From Siderastrea siderea (lineage: Eukaryota; Cnidaria; Anthozoa; Scleractinia; Rhizangiidae): a stretch of 64,000 bases of DNA. Each line of letters starts with the position of its first letter. The first letter of the stretch is position 1. Positions 22,122 through 32,145 of this stretch are shown piece by piece. Made by a program: the position numbers and the translations under genes. The DNA is taken from the NCBI GenBank assembly GCA_964030785.1, contig OZ034971.1, forward strand, positions 43,168,804 to 43,232,803, read 5' to 3'. The notes beneath the pieces are model-generated. The model was not told the DNA's origin, ran no database searches, and saw only the letters and a program-made list of their open reading frames with translations.

Positions 22122-22130
22122 GCTGTGACA
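20682..22130. mobile_element. Nested DNA transposon with 4-bp target duplication and arrays of subterminal palindromes
   Basis: The left end is TGTCCCAGCAGATTTGGACC and the inverse of the right end is TGTCACAGCGGATTTGGACC, a match at 18 of 20 bases. CCGG lies on both sides (20678-20681 and 22131-22134), and removing the element restores GATCCGGGCC as in the other arm of the host element. Both ends carry arrays of the palindrome CCGCTAGCGG bracketed by GGTCCAAAT and ATTTGGACC (20700-20845 and 22010-22120). The interior holds a PHD-finger remnant. The 4-bp duplication plus PHD finger recalls Chapaev/CMC elements, but no transposase core is visible. Confidence 0.75.
21536..21682 (+). pseudogene. 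PHD-finger remnant inside nested transposon
   Basis: A 48-codon plus-strand reading contains MIECDLCLEWYHMGC and, after 13 residues, WLCKVC, followed by a basic tail and a stop. This matches the later half of a C4HC3 PHD finger, including the typical W before the last cysteine pair. The first cysteine pair may be supplied by the in-frame codons just upstream (VACS..EC) or by a lost exon. It was probably the chromatin-binding end of an element-encoded protein, now isolated. Confidence 0.65.
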
Positions 22131-22379
22131 CCGGGCCGATCCGAGTCGATCCGACCCGGATCAAGCGATCCGAGTTGATCCGGTCCGGGTTTTGTACCAG
22201 CCTCATCAGATGAGCAATGGAGATGCTTGTAAACTCAAGCAGACTAAAAACTAAACTACACGTGCTTGTATACCTCGTTCTAAGCGTTACTAGACGAGTA
22301 ATCCACAAGCCAGAAGAGTGCGATAAGTGCTAAATCGGAGAATGGTATAATAGTAGTTGTGATCCATAATTTTTCCTAT

Positions 22380-22860
22380 TCTCCGACTATTTCGATTGTT
22401 TAAACGTAAGAAACGAATGAAAATTGCAACACAGCGATTAGGATTTTCCTTTTTAAAGGAAAATGCGCGAACCGAAGCGGAAAACGCAAACGAACATGCC
22501 CCTTGTGCGTCATTCTTTAAACGTGAGGCGGGAATGAAAATCGCAACGTATCAATTTATCAATTTCCCTTCTTAGGAACTGATAACACACGAGCCGAAGT
22601 GGGAAATGCAAATGAACATACGAAAGCGAACCACGAAGAGACAAATGCATGAATGCTTTGTTTTTTTAAAAACGTGAGCCGGTGTTGAAAATCACAAGGA
22701 GGCATTCATAATACCCGGTTCACTTCAAAGACTGCTCCTAAAGTAGTCGAAATTTGCACAACAACTCAGCTGTTCAACAGAAACTCGTTAAGCGTGTGCA
22801 ATGAAAGAAGACGGCCTGATATTTCCCGTTCTTTAAGCGCACCGTGCGAGAAAGGTGAAA
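22380..22860. repeat. Degenerate tandem repeat, about 110-130 bp unit
   Basis: Three to four diverged units share TTTAAACGTGAG, GGAATGAAAATCGCAAC, GCGAACCGAAGCGG and AAATGCAAATGAACAT in the same order (from about 22398, 22510, 22665 and 22830). Confidence 0.65.
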
Positions 22861-23842
22861 ATCTGACAGTTTCAACAATCAGACAATTGGAGTCTTGTGA
22901 CAAGAAGACGTAAAAACGCAAACTGCAGTATTAGATTCGCGCAATCGGAAAAATTGGACGAATCGTACAATCGCAGACTTGTTACCATGAGGTCGTTTTA
23001 AAACCTTCATTGAAAACCTCTTCGCCCCGCGTAAGTGCTATCGCCCCGGCGGATCTCCTCGTTTACTAATACTAAAGGATTTTTTATTATGCAACAGCCA
23101 TTAACGAGCTCCTAATCACAAGCGCATTACGAAGCGACGGAAAAACATTTACAACTGAGTGAAAATTGCTGCGAGGACGCTGTCATATTGCGTAACCTAC
23201 ACAATAGGCCATTCAAGCGAAAAATTTCTCGCACCTCGTCGGATCAAACTTATCCGAGTCTTTCAGCGTGTATTAGTGGCAAACTATAAAACAGGCTTTA
23301 ATGGTCTATTCTGTAGAATTCAGCTTTGATTCAATTTGACAGCGTCCTTGTAGCGCTTATCACGCAAAAAAGTTAAGACGCTTTAACTAATAAAGTTAAA
23401 TTTATAAGTGTTTTTGCTGTTTTTTCGAGCACTTATCTTTAGTTGATCGTATACATGTATGGCTGTTGAATAGTCAAAAAACCCGTTAGCCTAATTCTTT
23501 ACAGCTTGCAAAACTGATAATTAAAAAGTATCCCCAAGGGCATGAAGATTTTCTAATCTCGCATTTTGTTATAGATACGATTAATTGGTAACTGGACTTC
23601 ATGTCGTACGATTCAGGGGTACTGAATCGTGCTCGTAATTTCAAATCGTCCTCGCGCGTTATTCACTCGATTATTACCTGAATTGTACTCCACTCAGTCC
23701 AATTACCATTACCATGGATATTTGGGAAATGGTGGAGGAGGGATTATGGAATATCCACAGAGAAAAAAGGAGAGGTTGCTAGAAATCAATGAACACTTTA
23801 TTCATTCCAAGAAATATGGCTTTTATTACTTCTAGCTTCGCA
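22861..23842. other. Gene-free stretch
   Basis: No gene, RNA or clear repeat recognised. Short plus-strand readings, such as one ending at 23835, have no recognisable features. Confidence 0.35.
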
Positions 23843-24780
23843 CTAAGAAACGGCTTTGCCACGTGGTGGCCAGTCTTCCAGACCTATGAACTGAACCTGA
23901 TCAAATAGTTCTGGTTGATCTTCATTCTCTTCCATCTCACTGTCCCCCAACTCTGCAGATTCATCCAAATCATTCAGGACCAGATCCTCTTCTGAATCCG
24001 ACCTATCATCATCATCATCATCATCATCACCTTCGTCGTCGTCATCCTTGTCTGATTCATCCACGCATTCTCTTTGTTTGTAACTGGCACAAGCGACAGC
24101 GTTTGTGTGAGTTGATGAAGAATCGTTTCTAAGAACATGACTTATTATGCACTTTACTTTATCGTCCTTTAATGCTTTCTTTCCGGTGAGAAGATTGTGT
24201 TTGTCCAGATATTTGTCTAGTTCGAATACTTTCAATTTGCTGATTTGTCCTCCCAGAACTAATTGTCACCAGTCATATTCCTCCAATGTCTTCTGCCTAA
24301 GCCGCTGACTTTTCCTTCCTCTCTGAGCAGCTCTCATCTGTGAGCTTTGTTTAAGATCATTTAGATGCTGCACCTCCTCCTTTACTTATTTCGGATCAAC
24401 TGCAAATTTGGTGGCAAAGCGGTCAATGTCAGTCTCTCTCTGCAGATTTCCATTACTAGACTCTTAGTTAATATCAGCTCTGGGCTGCCAGTCATCCGGA
24501 AATCTTCTACTCGTTTGGGTTTCAAAAGGCTTCATATAGTGTCAGGGTTATTGGGATCTGGAACTGGCTGAGGTATTCTTTCCTGGTTTGGTCCCACCCA
24601 GTAATGTGCCTGGGAGAAATCGCGTAGTTTTCAATCCTTATCAAACCAGTCTTTCTTCAGGTATCCCATAAACAGCTCACCTGTATTATAATGAGCATTA
24701 TAGAAATCCCATATCGTCTTGAAACAAGCATGCCCTGGAAGGTCTTTACGTTTTTTTCCGCTTCCATATACCTTGCTAGA
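23843..24780 (-). pseudogene. Broken gene of unknown family with SAP-like motif and poly-Asp tail
   Basis: Going down the minus strand one can follow KRKDLPGHACFKTIWDFYNA and MGYLKKDWFDKD, a stop, then PNQERIPQPVPDPNNPDT, a frame change, RFATKFAVDPK, a stop, MRAAQRGRKSQRLRQKTLEE, a stop after YDW, and then an open frame LGGQISKLKVFELDKYLDKH continuing through KKALKDDKVKCIISHVL to an Asp/Glu-rich tail and stop at 23843. At least three in-frame stops and one shift in about 900 bases show a decayed intronless copy. The LDKYLDKHNLL...DDKVKCIISH part looks like a SAP-type helix pair. I do not recognise the family; a multicopy retro- or transposon-related gene is likely. Confidence 0.6.
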
Positions 24781-25056
24781 TACAATTCAAGCACTAATTT
24801 CCAGTATTAAAAGTGTTTTTTTTTAAAGGAGGGGTTATGAATTTTTTGAACCACTTCAAGGAGGGGTCACAGAAAGTTACTATCTGCTAAAGGAGGGGCT
24901 ACAGACTTACGCTGTTTGGGGTTAAAAATTCATCCACCCCCTCCCCTGCCCTAAATAATGACTGCTCCAAAAGAAGAAAAACAGTATTGAAACATGAACA
25001 CAGTTTCAACAGTCCTTAGCTTCAAGTCAAGAGCCCATAATCCGGAGCGTTAGTTT

Positions 25057-25091
25057 ACCTACCTACCTACCTACCTACCTACCTACCTACT
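25057..25091. repeat. (CCTA)n microsatellite
   Basis: About nine consecutive CCTA/TACC units. Confidence 0.95.
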
Positions 25092-25636
25092 TAGCGTGCA
25101 ACTCCCATACTACGACTATGTCATGGCGTTTTCACAGACCAGGTTATTTTTTAGACAATTTTTATTTTACTTTTCCCGCGAAAATGGAAGTTTACGTCCG
25201 CACGAGTCCGCGCTCACCAAAAACGGCGGCTTTCCATCGTTCTTTTTCCTTCTAAAATGCTCGATTTGCAACGCAAGACATAACGCAAGGTGGGTAATTT
25301 TACTATAAAAGCGGGTGATTGGTTAGCAAGGCTCCTTTAGAAGTCTGAATTTCGCCGGAAATTCCAGTTAAAAATAAATTGGTCGGTAGAAACGCCATGA
25401 CGCGAATATATGGTGGAAGCATGCTCCGGGTTATGCAAGCTGTCTCCCGGACGTAGTCAAACGATAAAAATCGGTACCGATAAAATCGGATCTCGGGTCT
25501 GCGGCGCGTTTATCGAAAGGCCCGGAAAAATTTTCTGCCCCGAAGAACCATTTGTAAAAATGTGAATAACTCATTCTACAGAGCTGTTATTTTAAGATAA
25601 TTCCAAGATAACAAATATTTAGCTTGGAGCAAAGTT

Positions 25637-25802
25637 TCATGCTTAAACTTCTTTGTTTACAAGATACAGTGTGAATTATCGTGCTTGAAATCGGACCGAA
25701 AAGTTGCACGTTTCTCGACAGCTGCGAAACTTTTGGGGCCGATTTCAGGCACGATAATTCACCCTAGATCCTGTAAAGAAAGAAGTTACTAAGCATGCAA
25801 AA
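25637..25802. repeat. Hairpin element, about 166 bp
   Basis: GTGAATTATCGTGC and GAAATCGG in the left arm face CCGATTTC and GCACGATAATTCAC in the right arm, and TTTCATGCTTA faces AAGCATGCAAA at the outer ends. The loop is only a few bases. Confidence 0.75.
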
Positions 25803-26591
25803 CATCAGCATTATTGAACTACCGCACTACATTATAAGGAGATGATCGTATGGTACCAAAAATGAGACAGCGCGAAGTTCTCAAAGGTAGATTACGGTAT
25901 TTCCGCGAATAATAGCCAGGGGTAATTACTTTTACTTTTACTCGCACACAAAGCTGGGGGGCGATTATTATTTGAGGGGGGGGGGCGAGGCATTTATTCG
26001 AGGGGAAGGGGGGCATTAATCTAGGGGGGCGATTAATTCAAAAATTGGCTTTGAGATATATCAGAATGCACGATGATCCGCCTCGTCCCTAGGCCTTTAC
26101 GCCCTTAGCTAGTGACAGTGGGAGGCTTGGGATGAACACGGCTGTGTTTTGAGACTTTCCATTCTGCTTACATAGCAAACGAACCAACGTGATATCTATA
26201 TAAGCGTCATAGAAAGTCTAAGTTCGAGGAGCCGAGGGTGAGGTGCATTACGTATATTAATTCAGAGTTTAAAAGAACGAGGCATCTAACAAATGTGCTG
26301 TTTGTTACTCTTTTGTTATCAAATGAGAAGGAAATGAGTGTGAGGCGTTTTTTACAATCCTGCACCTCAGAGACCTCGAGATTGAACCAATCAGGTTGCA
26401 GCAGTAGTATAAACTCAAAGTAAACAAGACACTTCATTCGCGCGTATGGTTGCCGAGCGCAGATAACAGGCGAACGAGCGCGGAATTTGCCTGCTACGTG
26501 GACGTGTGGAAACGTGACGCGCTTGTGGCTTGTGGTGCATGAGAAAGCACTATCAACCGACGTATTGGTGTTAAAAGTTATTCTATTTGTC
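25803..26591. other. Spacer upstream of glycosyltransferase-like copy 2
   Basis: A G-rich repeated segment at about 25940-26035 has several GGGGGCGATTA-type strings and poly-G. The last 150 bases hold CGAACGAGCG motifs like those upstream of copy 1, consistent with duplication including some promoter DNA. Confidence 0.4.
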
Positions 26592-27683
26592 ATGAAATTC
26601 AAGTCATTGTTCTTTTGTTTCGCATTTGTGGCTGCACTTGCGCTTCTTTATATTCTTTTTGTTAAACAAACACCTGACGAAAGATTTCTTGAAGGAAAGG
26701 TTTCTACAGCTGGCCATCAAACAAGGACTGATGGACCTAATGTTGAACACGAACCGACCGAACAACAGCAAAAGCATGTTTATCAGTACGTGGCACCCGG
26801 CAACTCTTCTGTGGTAGGCAAAATATTTCAAATGGATAATGAAACAACGCTTCTTGTGCAAGATTTTCTCAAGGAGAAAACGTTTAATCGTAAACCCGTG
26901 ACACTCGACGCCAAGACGCCATTTTTCGACTTAGTGGTTGCCGCTTCGGCCGCCTCGAGCAACCATTTTGGTGAGCTCATGTCGAATGTAAACTACTTTC
27001 CCACGCGCTTTCCAGGGACTAAACTGTTTTGTTATGATATCGGGCTTCAAGAACCTGAAGTTGATCAATTAAAAAAGCTACCCCACGTGATATATAGAAA
27101 GCTTGACTTTGATAAATATCCTCCTCACATCAAAAACCTGCTCAACTATGCTTGGAAAATACTGATAATTGAAGAACTTTTGGCTGAATTTGATGGAGTC
27201 ATGTGGTTTGACACTTCCGTGAAAGTATACGGGGATCTTACCCATGTTTTGGAAAGGATGGTTCACTTCAAATCTGGAATTCTATTTTTTCTCAAAATTG
27301 GACCCCCGAGTCACTCCATCGCAGCTGCCGTTGATCCAGGCATGGTGGAATACTTTCCACTGACCCCACAGGGAAAAACTGGTTTGGTTACAGACATGTT
27401 ACCTGGGGGTACAATTCTTGTATTCAACACTGCTGATGTTCAACAGTATGTCATGAAATGGGCATCTATCTGTGCCTTAGTTAAAGACTGTATTGAGCCA
27501 CCTAGCTCAACCATAAAGTGCCCACCAAACATATGGACAATACCACGGGATCAGTTTGCAGGTTGTCATAGATACGACCAAGCTCTCTTCAGCCTCCTTG
27601 TTACAAACCTTTATAATAATACACGAGAGCAGTATAGCCTGAATGCCACCGAGGCTTTAGCGGATCTAAGCTTCCATGGCTAA
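26592..27683 (+). CDS. DUF1647-like putative type II membrane glycosyltransferase, copy 2 (intact)
   Basis: A single-exon protein of 363 residues. The frame is open further upstream but the ATG at 26592 (MKFKSLFFCF) matches the start of copy 1 and leads straight into a hydrophobic anchor (residues 6-23), so it is preferred. After a stem of about 85 residues comes a domain with FFDLVVAASAASSNHFGELM, FCYDIGLQEPEVDQLKKLPH, FDKYPPHIKNLLNYAWK, FDGVMWFDTSVKVYGD, GGTILVFNTADV and CHRYDQALFSLL. This order resembles animal DUF1647-type proteins, thought to be nucleotide-sugar transferases of the secretory pathway; WFDTS is where a metal/sugar-nucleotide acid might lie. Enzyme activity and substrate are not known from sequence. 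Copy 1 at 10232-11024 is close to identical where both exist, so the duplication is recent. Confidence 0.75.
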   Translation: MKFKSLFFCFAFVAALALLYILFVKQTPDERFLEGKVSTAGHQTRTDGPNVEHEPTEQQQKHVYQYVAPGNSSVVGKIFQMDNETTLLVQDFLKEKTFNRKPVTLDAKTPFFDLVVAASAASSNHFGELMSNVNYFPTRFPGTKLFCYDIGLQEPEVDQLKKLPHVIYRKLDFDKYPPHIKNLLNYAWKILIIEELLAEFDGVMWFDTSVKVYGDLTHVLERMVHFKSGILFFLKIGPPSHSIAAAVDPGMVEYFPLTPQGKTGLVTDMLPGGTILVFNTADVQQYVMKWASICALVKDCIEPPSSTIKCPPNIWTIPRDQFAGCHRYDQALFSLLVTNLYNNTREQYSLNATEALADLSFHG

Positions 27684-27704
27684 ACTTTCAATAGCCCTCT
27701 TTAC

Positions 27705-27850
27705 AGTTAACTTTTCTCATTTGCATTGCAAGATTTCTGAACGTGGATGTGAGGCCATTTTTGGGCAGAAACTGCAAAATTGCCCAAACGTGCCTCACAT
27801 CCACGTTCAAATACATTGTAATGCAAATAAGAAAAGTTAACTGTGAAAAG
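27705..27850. repeat. Hairpin MITE-like element, about 146 bp
   Basis: ACAGTTAACTTTTCTCATTT...GAACGTGGATGTGAGGC in the left arm faces its inverse in the right arm with few mismatches; the loop contains GGGCAGAAACTGCAAAATTG. It begins about 20 bases after the stop of the glycosyltransferase-like gene and probably lies in its 3' UTR. Confidence 0.85.
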
Positions 27851-28730
27851 GGTATTCCTTGGCCATAGACTCTTTTCCAACAGGAAGAGCAGGTTGCCAG
27901 GGCTGTCATCAAAATTACAGCGAACAACTGACTGTATGGACAATGACGGCAACCCAGAGTTTGAATATTAATTTTTAGGCAACAGTTTTGAGATGCCATT
28001 AGGCTTTGAAGGACTAGGTAGTCATATTAAAGAAAGCCTAATGACATCGCAAAGAAGTGTTAGCAAGCAAAAGCTTGGGATTAAGTAGAAGTACAAGCTG
28101 AGGCTTACATTAAGGAAACTAAGAAGATGAGATTCAAGCTTTGCTTTTTTGGGGGGGGCAGGGGGGGGGGGGGGCAGTGCACAGAGCTCCCAAGTAAAAA
28201 ACATAGGGATACTTCTCAGAAATGTAGGATGTTACCCTTGAAATAAACCAGAATCTTGTTTTATAAGTGCAGTTTAAAGCTGTCCCGATACTGGAGATGT
28301 ACCAATGTTTTACAAATGCTATTTTTCTTCCTGATGCTCCTCCCCTTCTCTCTCAGCTCCCACATGTCACCTGCCTCCCCTACAACACATTAGCAGGAGA
28401 ATCACTAAGTTGTATGTCTAACTGCGAAGTATCCTTCCTTGTTTTTGCCAAGATTTGCCTGCTTCTTTGTATGCAGCCTTGAACTTAGCGGTGAACACTT
28501 TGAATTCATGTTCGTGCATGTTCGTCTTACTATTCTCCATATATTTCTTATGTTACAAGTGGGAAGAATTTGCTTAAACATCAAGACATTATCTTTGGTA
28601 ATAAAATCCTTTGATCAAGTAGTAATATAATATTATTGTAAGAAAGCCATTATGATCAGCAACGGAAGAGATCATGTTATACTGAAATTATGAATGTATG
28701 AAATTCATACATTTGAACTGTGGAATGAAG

Positions 28731-29020
28731 AAATAAATGTAAAGAAGATCCTCGCAGTATTTATTAACGCAACTTATGCAGTTGCGAAAAGAAAGTTTGA
28801 AAAAATCAGGCTTGCCGGGATTCGAACCCTGACCTCTGCGATACCGGTGCAGCGCTCTAACCAGCTCCCAGTTGGCTTGTTAGCTCAATTGGTTAGAGCG
28901 CTGCACCGGTATCGCAGAGGTCAGGGTTCGAATCCTGGCAAGCCTGATTTTTTCAGTCTTTCTTTTTGCAACTGCATAAGTTGTGTTAATAACTGCGAGG
29001 ATCTTCTTTACATTTATATC
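28731..29020. repeat. Palindromic pair of tRNA-derived SINE-like units
   Basis: The right arm at 28874-28945 folds as a tRNA: acceptor GGCTTGT with GCAAGCC, D arm GCTC..GAGC, anticodon-loop CCGGTAT (GGT in the anticodon position, but C instead of T at position 33), and T loop TTCGAAT. The left arm (28808-28866, minus strand) is an inverted copy, and the flanks (TAAATGTAAAGAAGATCCTC and its inverse; AACTTATGCAGTTGC and its inverse) also pair, giving arms of about 140 bases. A TTTTTT follows each arm. C33, stem mismatches and the matching non-tRNA flanks indicate a SINE or foldback element, not a working tRNA gene. Confidence 0.8.
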
Positions 29021-29119
29021 ATGTTATACTCTTCCACCTTTAATTCACTTTTTAATTATACATTTCTACTCAACTTGTATAATAATAATTTTGTTATGCA
29101 AGGTGAGTAGAATGCTAAA

Positions 29120-29370
29120 AAGCATATCAGTCTTATGTCAAATTTTAGACCAGTTCATTTTTTTGCTCCAAACTGCCGGGCATTTCGCATGACACTTTCA
29201 GTTCATTCAAAAAGCATTACCCATTTTTTCCCTCTAATTTGCACTTCATTCACACACACAACTCTTGCAAACACAAGATGGATGAGTGGCCAGCTGCTTT
29301 TACCTTCCCATTCACCCTCTTTTTCAAATCAGATTAAAAAAATGAACCTTTGGGCAATGTTCTTTGAATG
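29120..29370 (+). repeat. Dispersed repeat, family with copy near 42715-42870
   Basis: Shares TTTTTTGCTCCAAA, CACTTTCAGTTCATTCA, TTTTTCCCTCTAATTTGCAC and GATGAGTGGCCAGC-like strings in order with the copy in IGBP1 intron 2. Confidence 0.65.
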
Positions 29371-30189
29371 AACTACTGTTATTGAACTATTATAAATTGT
29401 TTTGTTTTTAATTGTTTTTTATATCTATAATATTGTACTAGTTGATAGGTAAATAGATATGTTAATTTCTTTCATATAATAATTTTTAGTTACTATTTTT
29501 CAATGTATATTGACAATTTATTTTCTCAATATGTATATTGTTATTAATTATTATTATTTTTTATCATCATCATCATCATCATCATCATCTATTGTGTGCA
29601 GGGGAATGAGCCCATGCTTCTCTTCTCTGGGAGGAATTCCGTACCCTACGGAATAAAGGAAGTCAAGCATACTATTAGGCAGAGGTGGTCTCCTTTCACA
29701 AAGTCCCAAAAAGTGCATTATTGTTGTCACATGTATCAAATGGCCACTTTGTAGAAGGAATCCATGTAAATATACGTTTAATATGCTGTACGGTCAATCA
29801 AATGCCATAATTTATAATTTATTTTGGCCAATCATAAAGAGAGGTATGTATGAAATTCCTATTGTATAGATCTTCCTCTACATTGAACTTGTCTTTTGTT
29901 GATATTTCTTGCAGCCATGTGAGTCTATTTAAAACCGTTGTTTTCATTTACACATTTGTGTGATCACACACACACAAAAAATGACATTACATGTTCAGTG
30001 CTGTTTAGTCTCGTGTTTAGTCAGAAAAAATGACCCAATTTCCTATCAAACATTATGTTAAGTCATTGAACATTGAAGTTTCAGTGTTTTGAATTTATGT
30101 TAGGTGAACTTTCACAAGTGTACCTGTTGACTGTTAATATTTATGTTGATATTATTATTGTTATTATTGCCAGAAACAAGTTTGTTTTA

Positions 30190-30425
30190 CAGGACATTTT
30201 AGTGACCTTCAGACTCAACTACAAGTACGAGATTGAGTACAACTACAACTTTTTAATTCCTGGTCACATGTTTAGATTATCAGCTGTTAAAATCTTATTC
30301 TCTATTGCTTAACAAGAAGGAGGAGCGAGCGCCCTGTGAACATAGCTGGTTTGAAATTCGAAAGTCGTGCTCATACTCAATCTTGTACTCGTAGTGTGAT
30401 CTGAAGGTCACTACGGTATTTTCCA
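30190..30425. repeat. Hairpin element, about 235 bp
   Basis: TAGTGACCTTCAGA and GTACGAGATTGAGTA in the left arm face TACTCAATCTTGTAC and TCTGAAGGTCACTA in the right arm. Confidence 0.8.
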
Positions 30426-31050
30426 ATGGGTACAGATCTAGACTTCAAGTAATTACTGGAAATTTGTTTTTAATGTGTATACATGAGAAAACAGAAATAA
30501 AAGCTTGGCTCAGTTTGCATGAAAGTGTGCTTTATTTTTGCTCACAGGTCACTTTAATTTGTTTTGCAGTTGTTGTTTCATTTGTCCTTTTCAGGTTTGC
30601 AGAACAAGCCATTTTCACGGTGACATCATTTAACTACAACTGTCAGAATTTGGTTTGGTTGTTTTTCCTTTCTTATTTAAATTTCATAAGTCCTAATTTA
30701 CATTAAAAAACAAATAAACAAATGTTGGGATTCTGGTAGTTGCAGTTAAGTGATGCCATCCTCACAGGAGCTATTAAAGAAGAACTACCAAAATTGTGGG
30801 GACTGATCCCTTTAAACCATGGACTCATGAAGTCACAGTTTCAGAGGCAGGAGTTTTTCTTGCTTCGTCCATACTGTTTTCTGCAATAGCAACATCTGAG
30901 CCTTGGTTTTTCCAATTTTTGCCCTTTTACTACCAAAACTCAGACAAGATAACCCAAGTTGACCCTTAAGTTCCAACATCAGCATATAATTTCTCCTCAC
31001 GGGGCTCCTAAGGCTGATTTAAACAGTACAGCATCCTTTTGACTCTCACA

Positions 31051-31197
31051 AAGGCCCGGCCCAGTAATACGGGCAACATTTTCGTGCAGCAAGGTTGCAT
31101 TGCAAGTTGAGATTGTTTGTTGCATGTATTATCAACTTGCAATGCAACATTGTTGCACGACAAGTTGCACGAAAATGTTGCCTGTGCTAGGCCCTAA
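31051..31197. repeat. Hairpin element, about 147 bp
   Basis: GGCAACATTTTCGTGCA and TTGCATTGCAAGTTGA in the left half face TCAACTTGCAATGCAA and TGCACGAAAATGTTGCC in the right half; outer ends GGCCCGGCCCAGTAATA and GTGCTAGGCCC pair loosely. Confidence 0.85.
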
Positions 31198-31345
31198 CAG
31201 TGACAAAAATGAAATTTCTCTTTACATTATTACTACTTGTTCAAACATTCAAGTGATGAGAATAAAGGAAGTGATCACCAAGGATAAGATGTCTTGATAT
31301 TTAGACAAATTCCCCTAACTAGTTCCATAAGAAATGCATGGAGAA
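31195..31345 (+). repeat. Dispersed repeat family A, copy 1
   Basis: Contains AGTGATCACCAAGGATAAGA, TGTCTTGATATTTAGACAAA and AGTTCCATAAGAAATGCATG. Related copies in the same orientation lie at 42945-43140 and 56085-56270. Confidence 0.8.
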
Positions 31346-32145
31346 CATTGAACATTGAACATTCACTTGTACTGCTTACGTCATGCAACTTGCTTTCACC
31401 ATGCTGCAACAATGCTAGATCTGTAGCTAGGGGTCTCGCCCTTAAATCAGCCTAACATCATAACATCAAATGCACACAACCATGACCATCATAACTACAC
31501 CCAATGCTACAATTAAAGTTGTACATGATGAGAGCAGTGCAAGTTACAAAAATCCCATTCGACAGTCATAAGCAAAAGTTGTGCTGAATCTTCCTCATTA
31601 TGCCCTGTGGTAATTGGAAGAAGTCTAAATGTCAAGATGGTAAGCCAACAGTTTATCTTAGGTGATTGTTTCCTTTATTCTCATATCTCATATGTTCGAT
31701 TTGTATTGATACTATGAGGAGAAATTAGATGTTGATAACTCCTGGGCATAAATATAGCTGTACAGTTGTGTCCCACAGGATAACTCGTAGCTCTTGCTAG
31801 TGAAACACTTTCCCTTGGGTACTGCTGTCCTTTAACACTGGTTAGCTCTAGCTCTCACTTTCCTGAATTTTTTAACTTTTATTTTCGCCACAAGGTTCTG
31901 GATGTCACCTTGAAAATGTGCTCTTTTCAGTAAGGTAACAGATTAAAAATTGTCCTTGATGCTACCACTAGCTCCTAACTGATGTTTTCCAGTCTTCTTC
32001 AATTATAATTTAAGTGTGTTCCAGCCTGTGGGGTGGGAATGTCTGCTTCTGTTGACAACTCCTTAGTGTAAGAAACTGTGACACACATGTGGCAGTCACT
32101 GCAATGTGACAAGCAGTTACATGGGATCCCTGTGCTGTTATGAAC

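Larger units (their letters stand above)
19673..22203. mobile_element. Foldback element with long inverted arms and 9-bp target duplication (Mutator-like?)
   Basis: Both ends read AGGC(A/T)GGTACAAAACCCGG going inwards, then ACCGGATC and GATCGCTTGATCCGGGTCGG. The matching continues as diverged arms of about 330 bases (19673-20010 against 20340-20680 plus 22131-22203), sharing AGCAAGTTATGAAACTCGTG-type strings. CATCAGATG flanks the element on both sides (19664-19672 and 22204-22212). Deleting the element and one flank restores a normal unit of the surrounding tandem repeat. A 9-bp duplication and long inverted ends suggest a nonautonomous Mutator-like element; no transposase was seen. It is interrupted by another element at 20682-22130. 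Confidence 0.85.

Noticed and set aside
21937..22308. Proline/glycine/aspartate-rich frames on both strands
   Set aside because: They are translations of the GGTCCAAATCCGC repeat array and of the foldback arm, not genes.
28874..28945. Functional tRNA-Thr gene
   Set aside because: C at position 33, stem mismatches, an inverted twin and shared SINE flanks show a tRNA-derived repeat.
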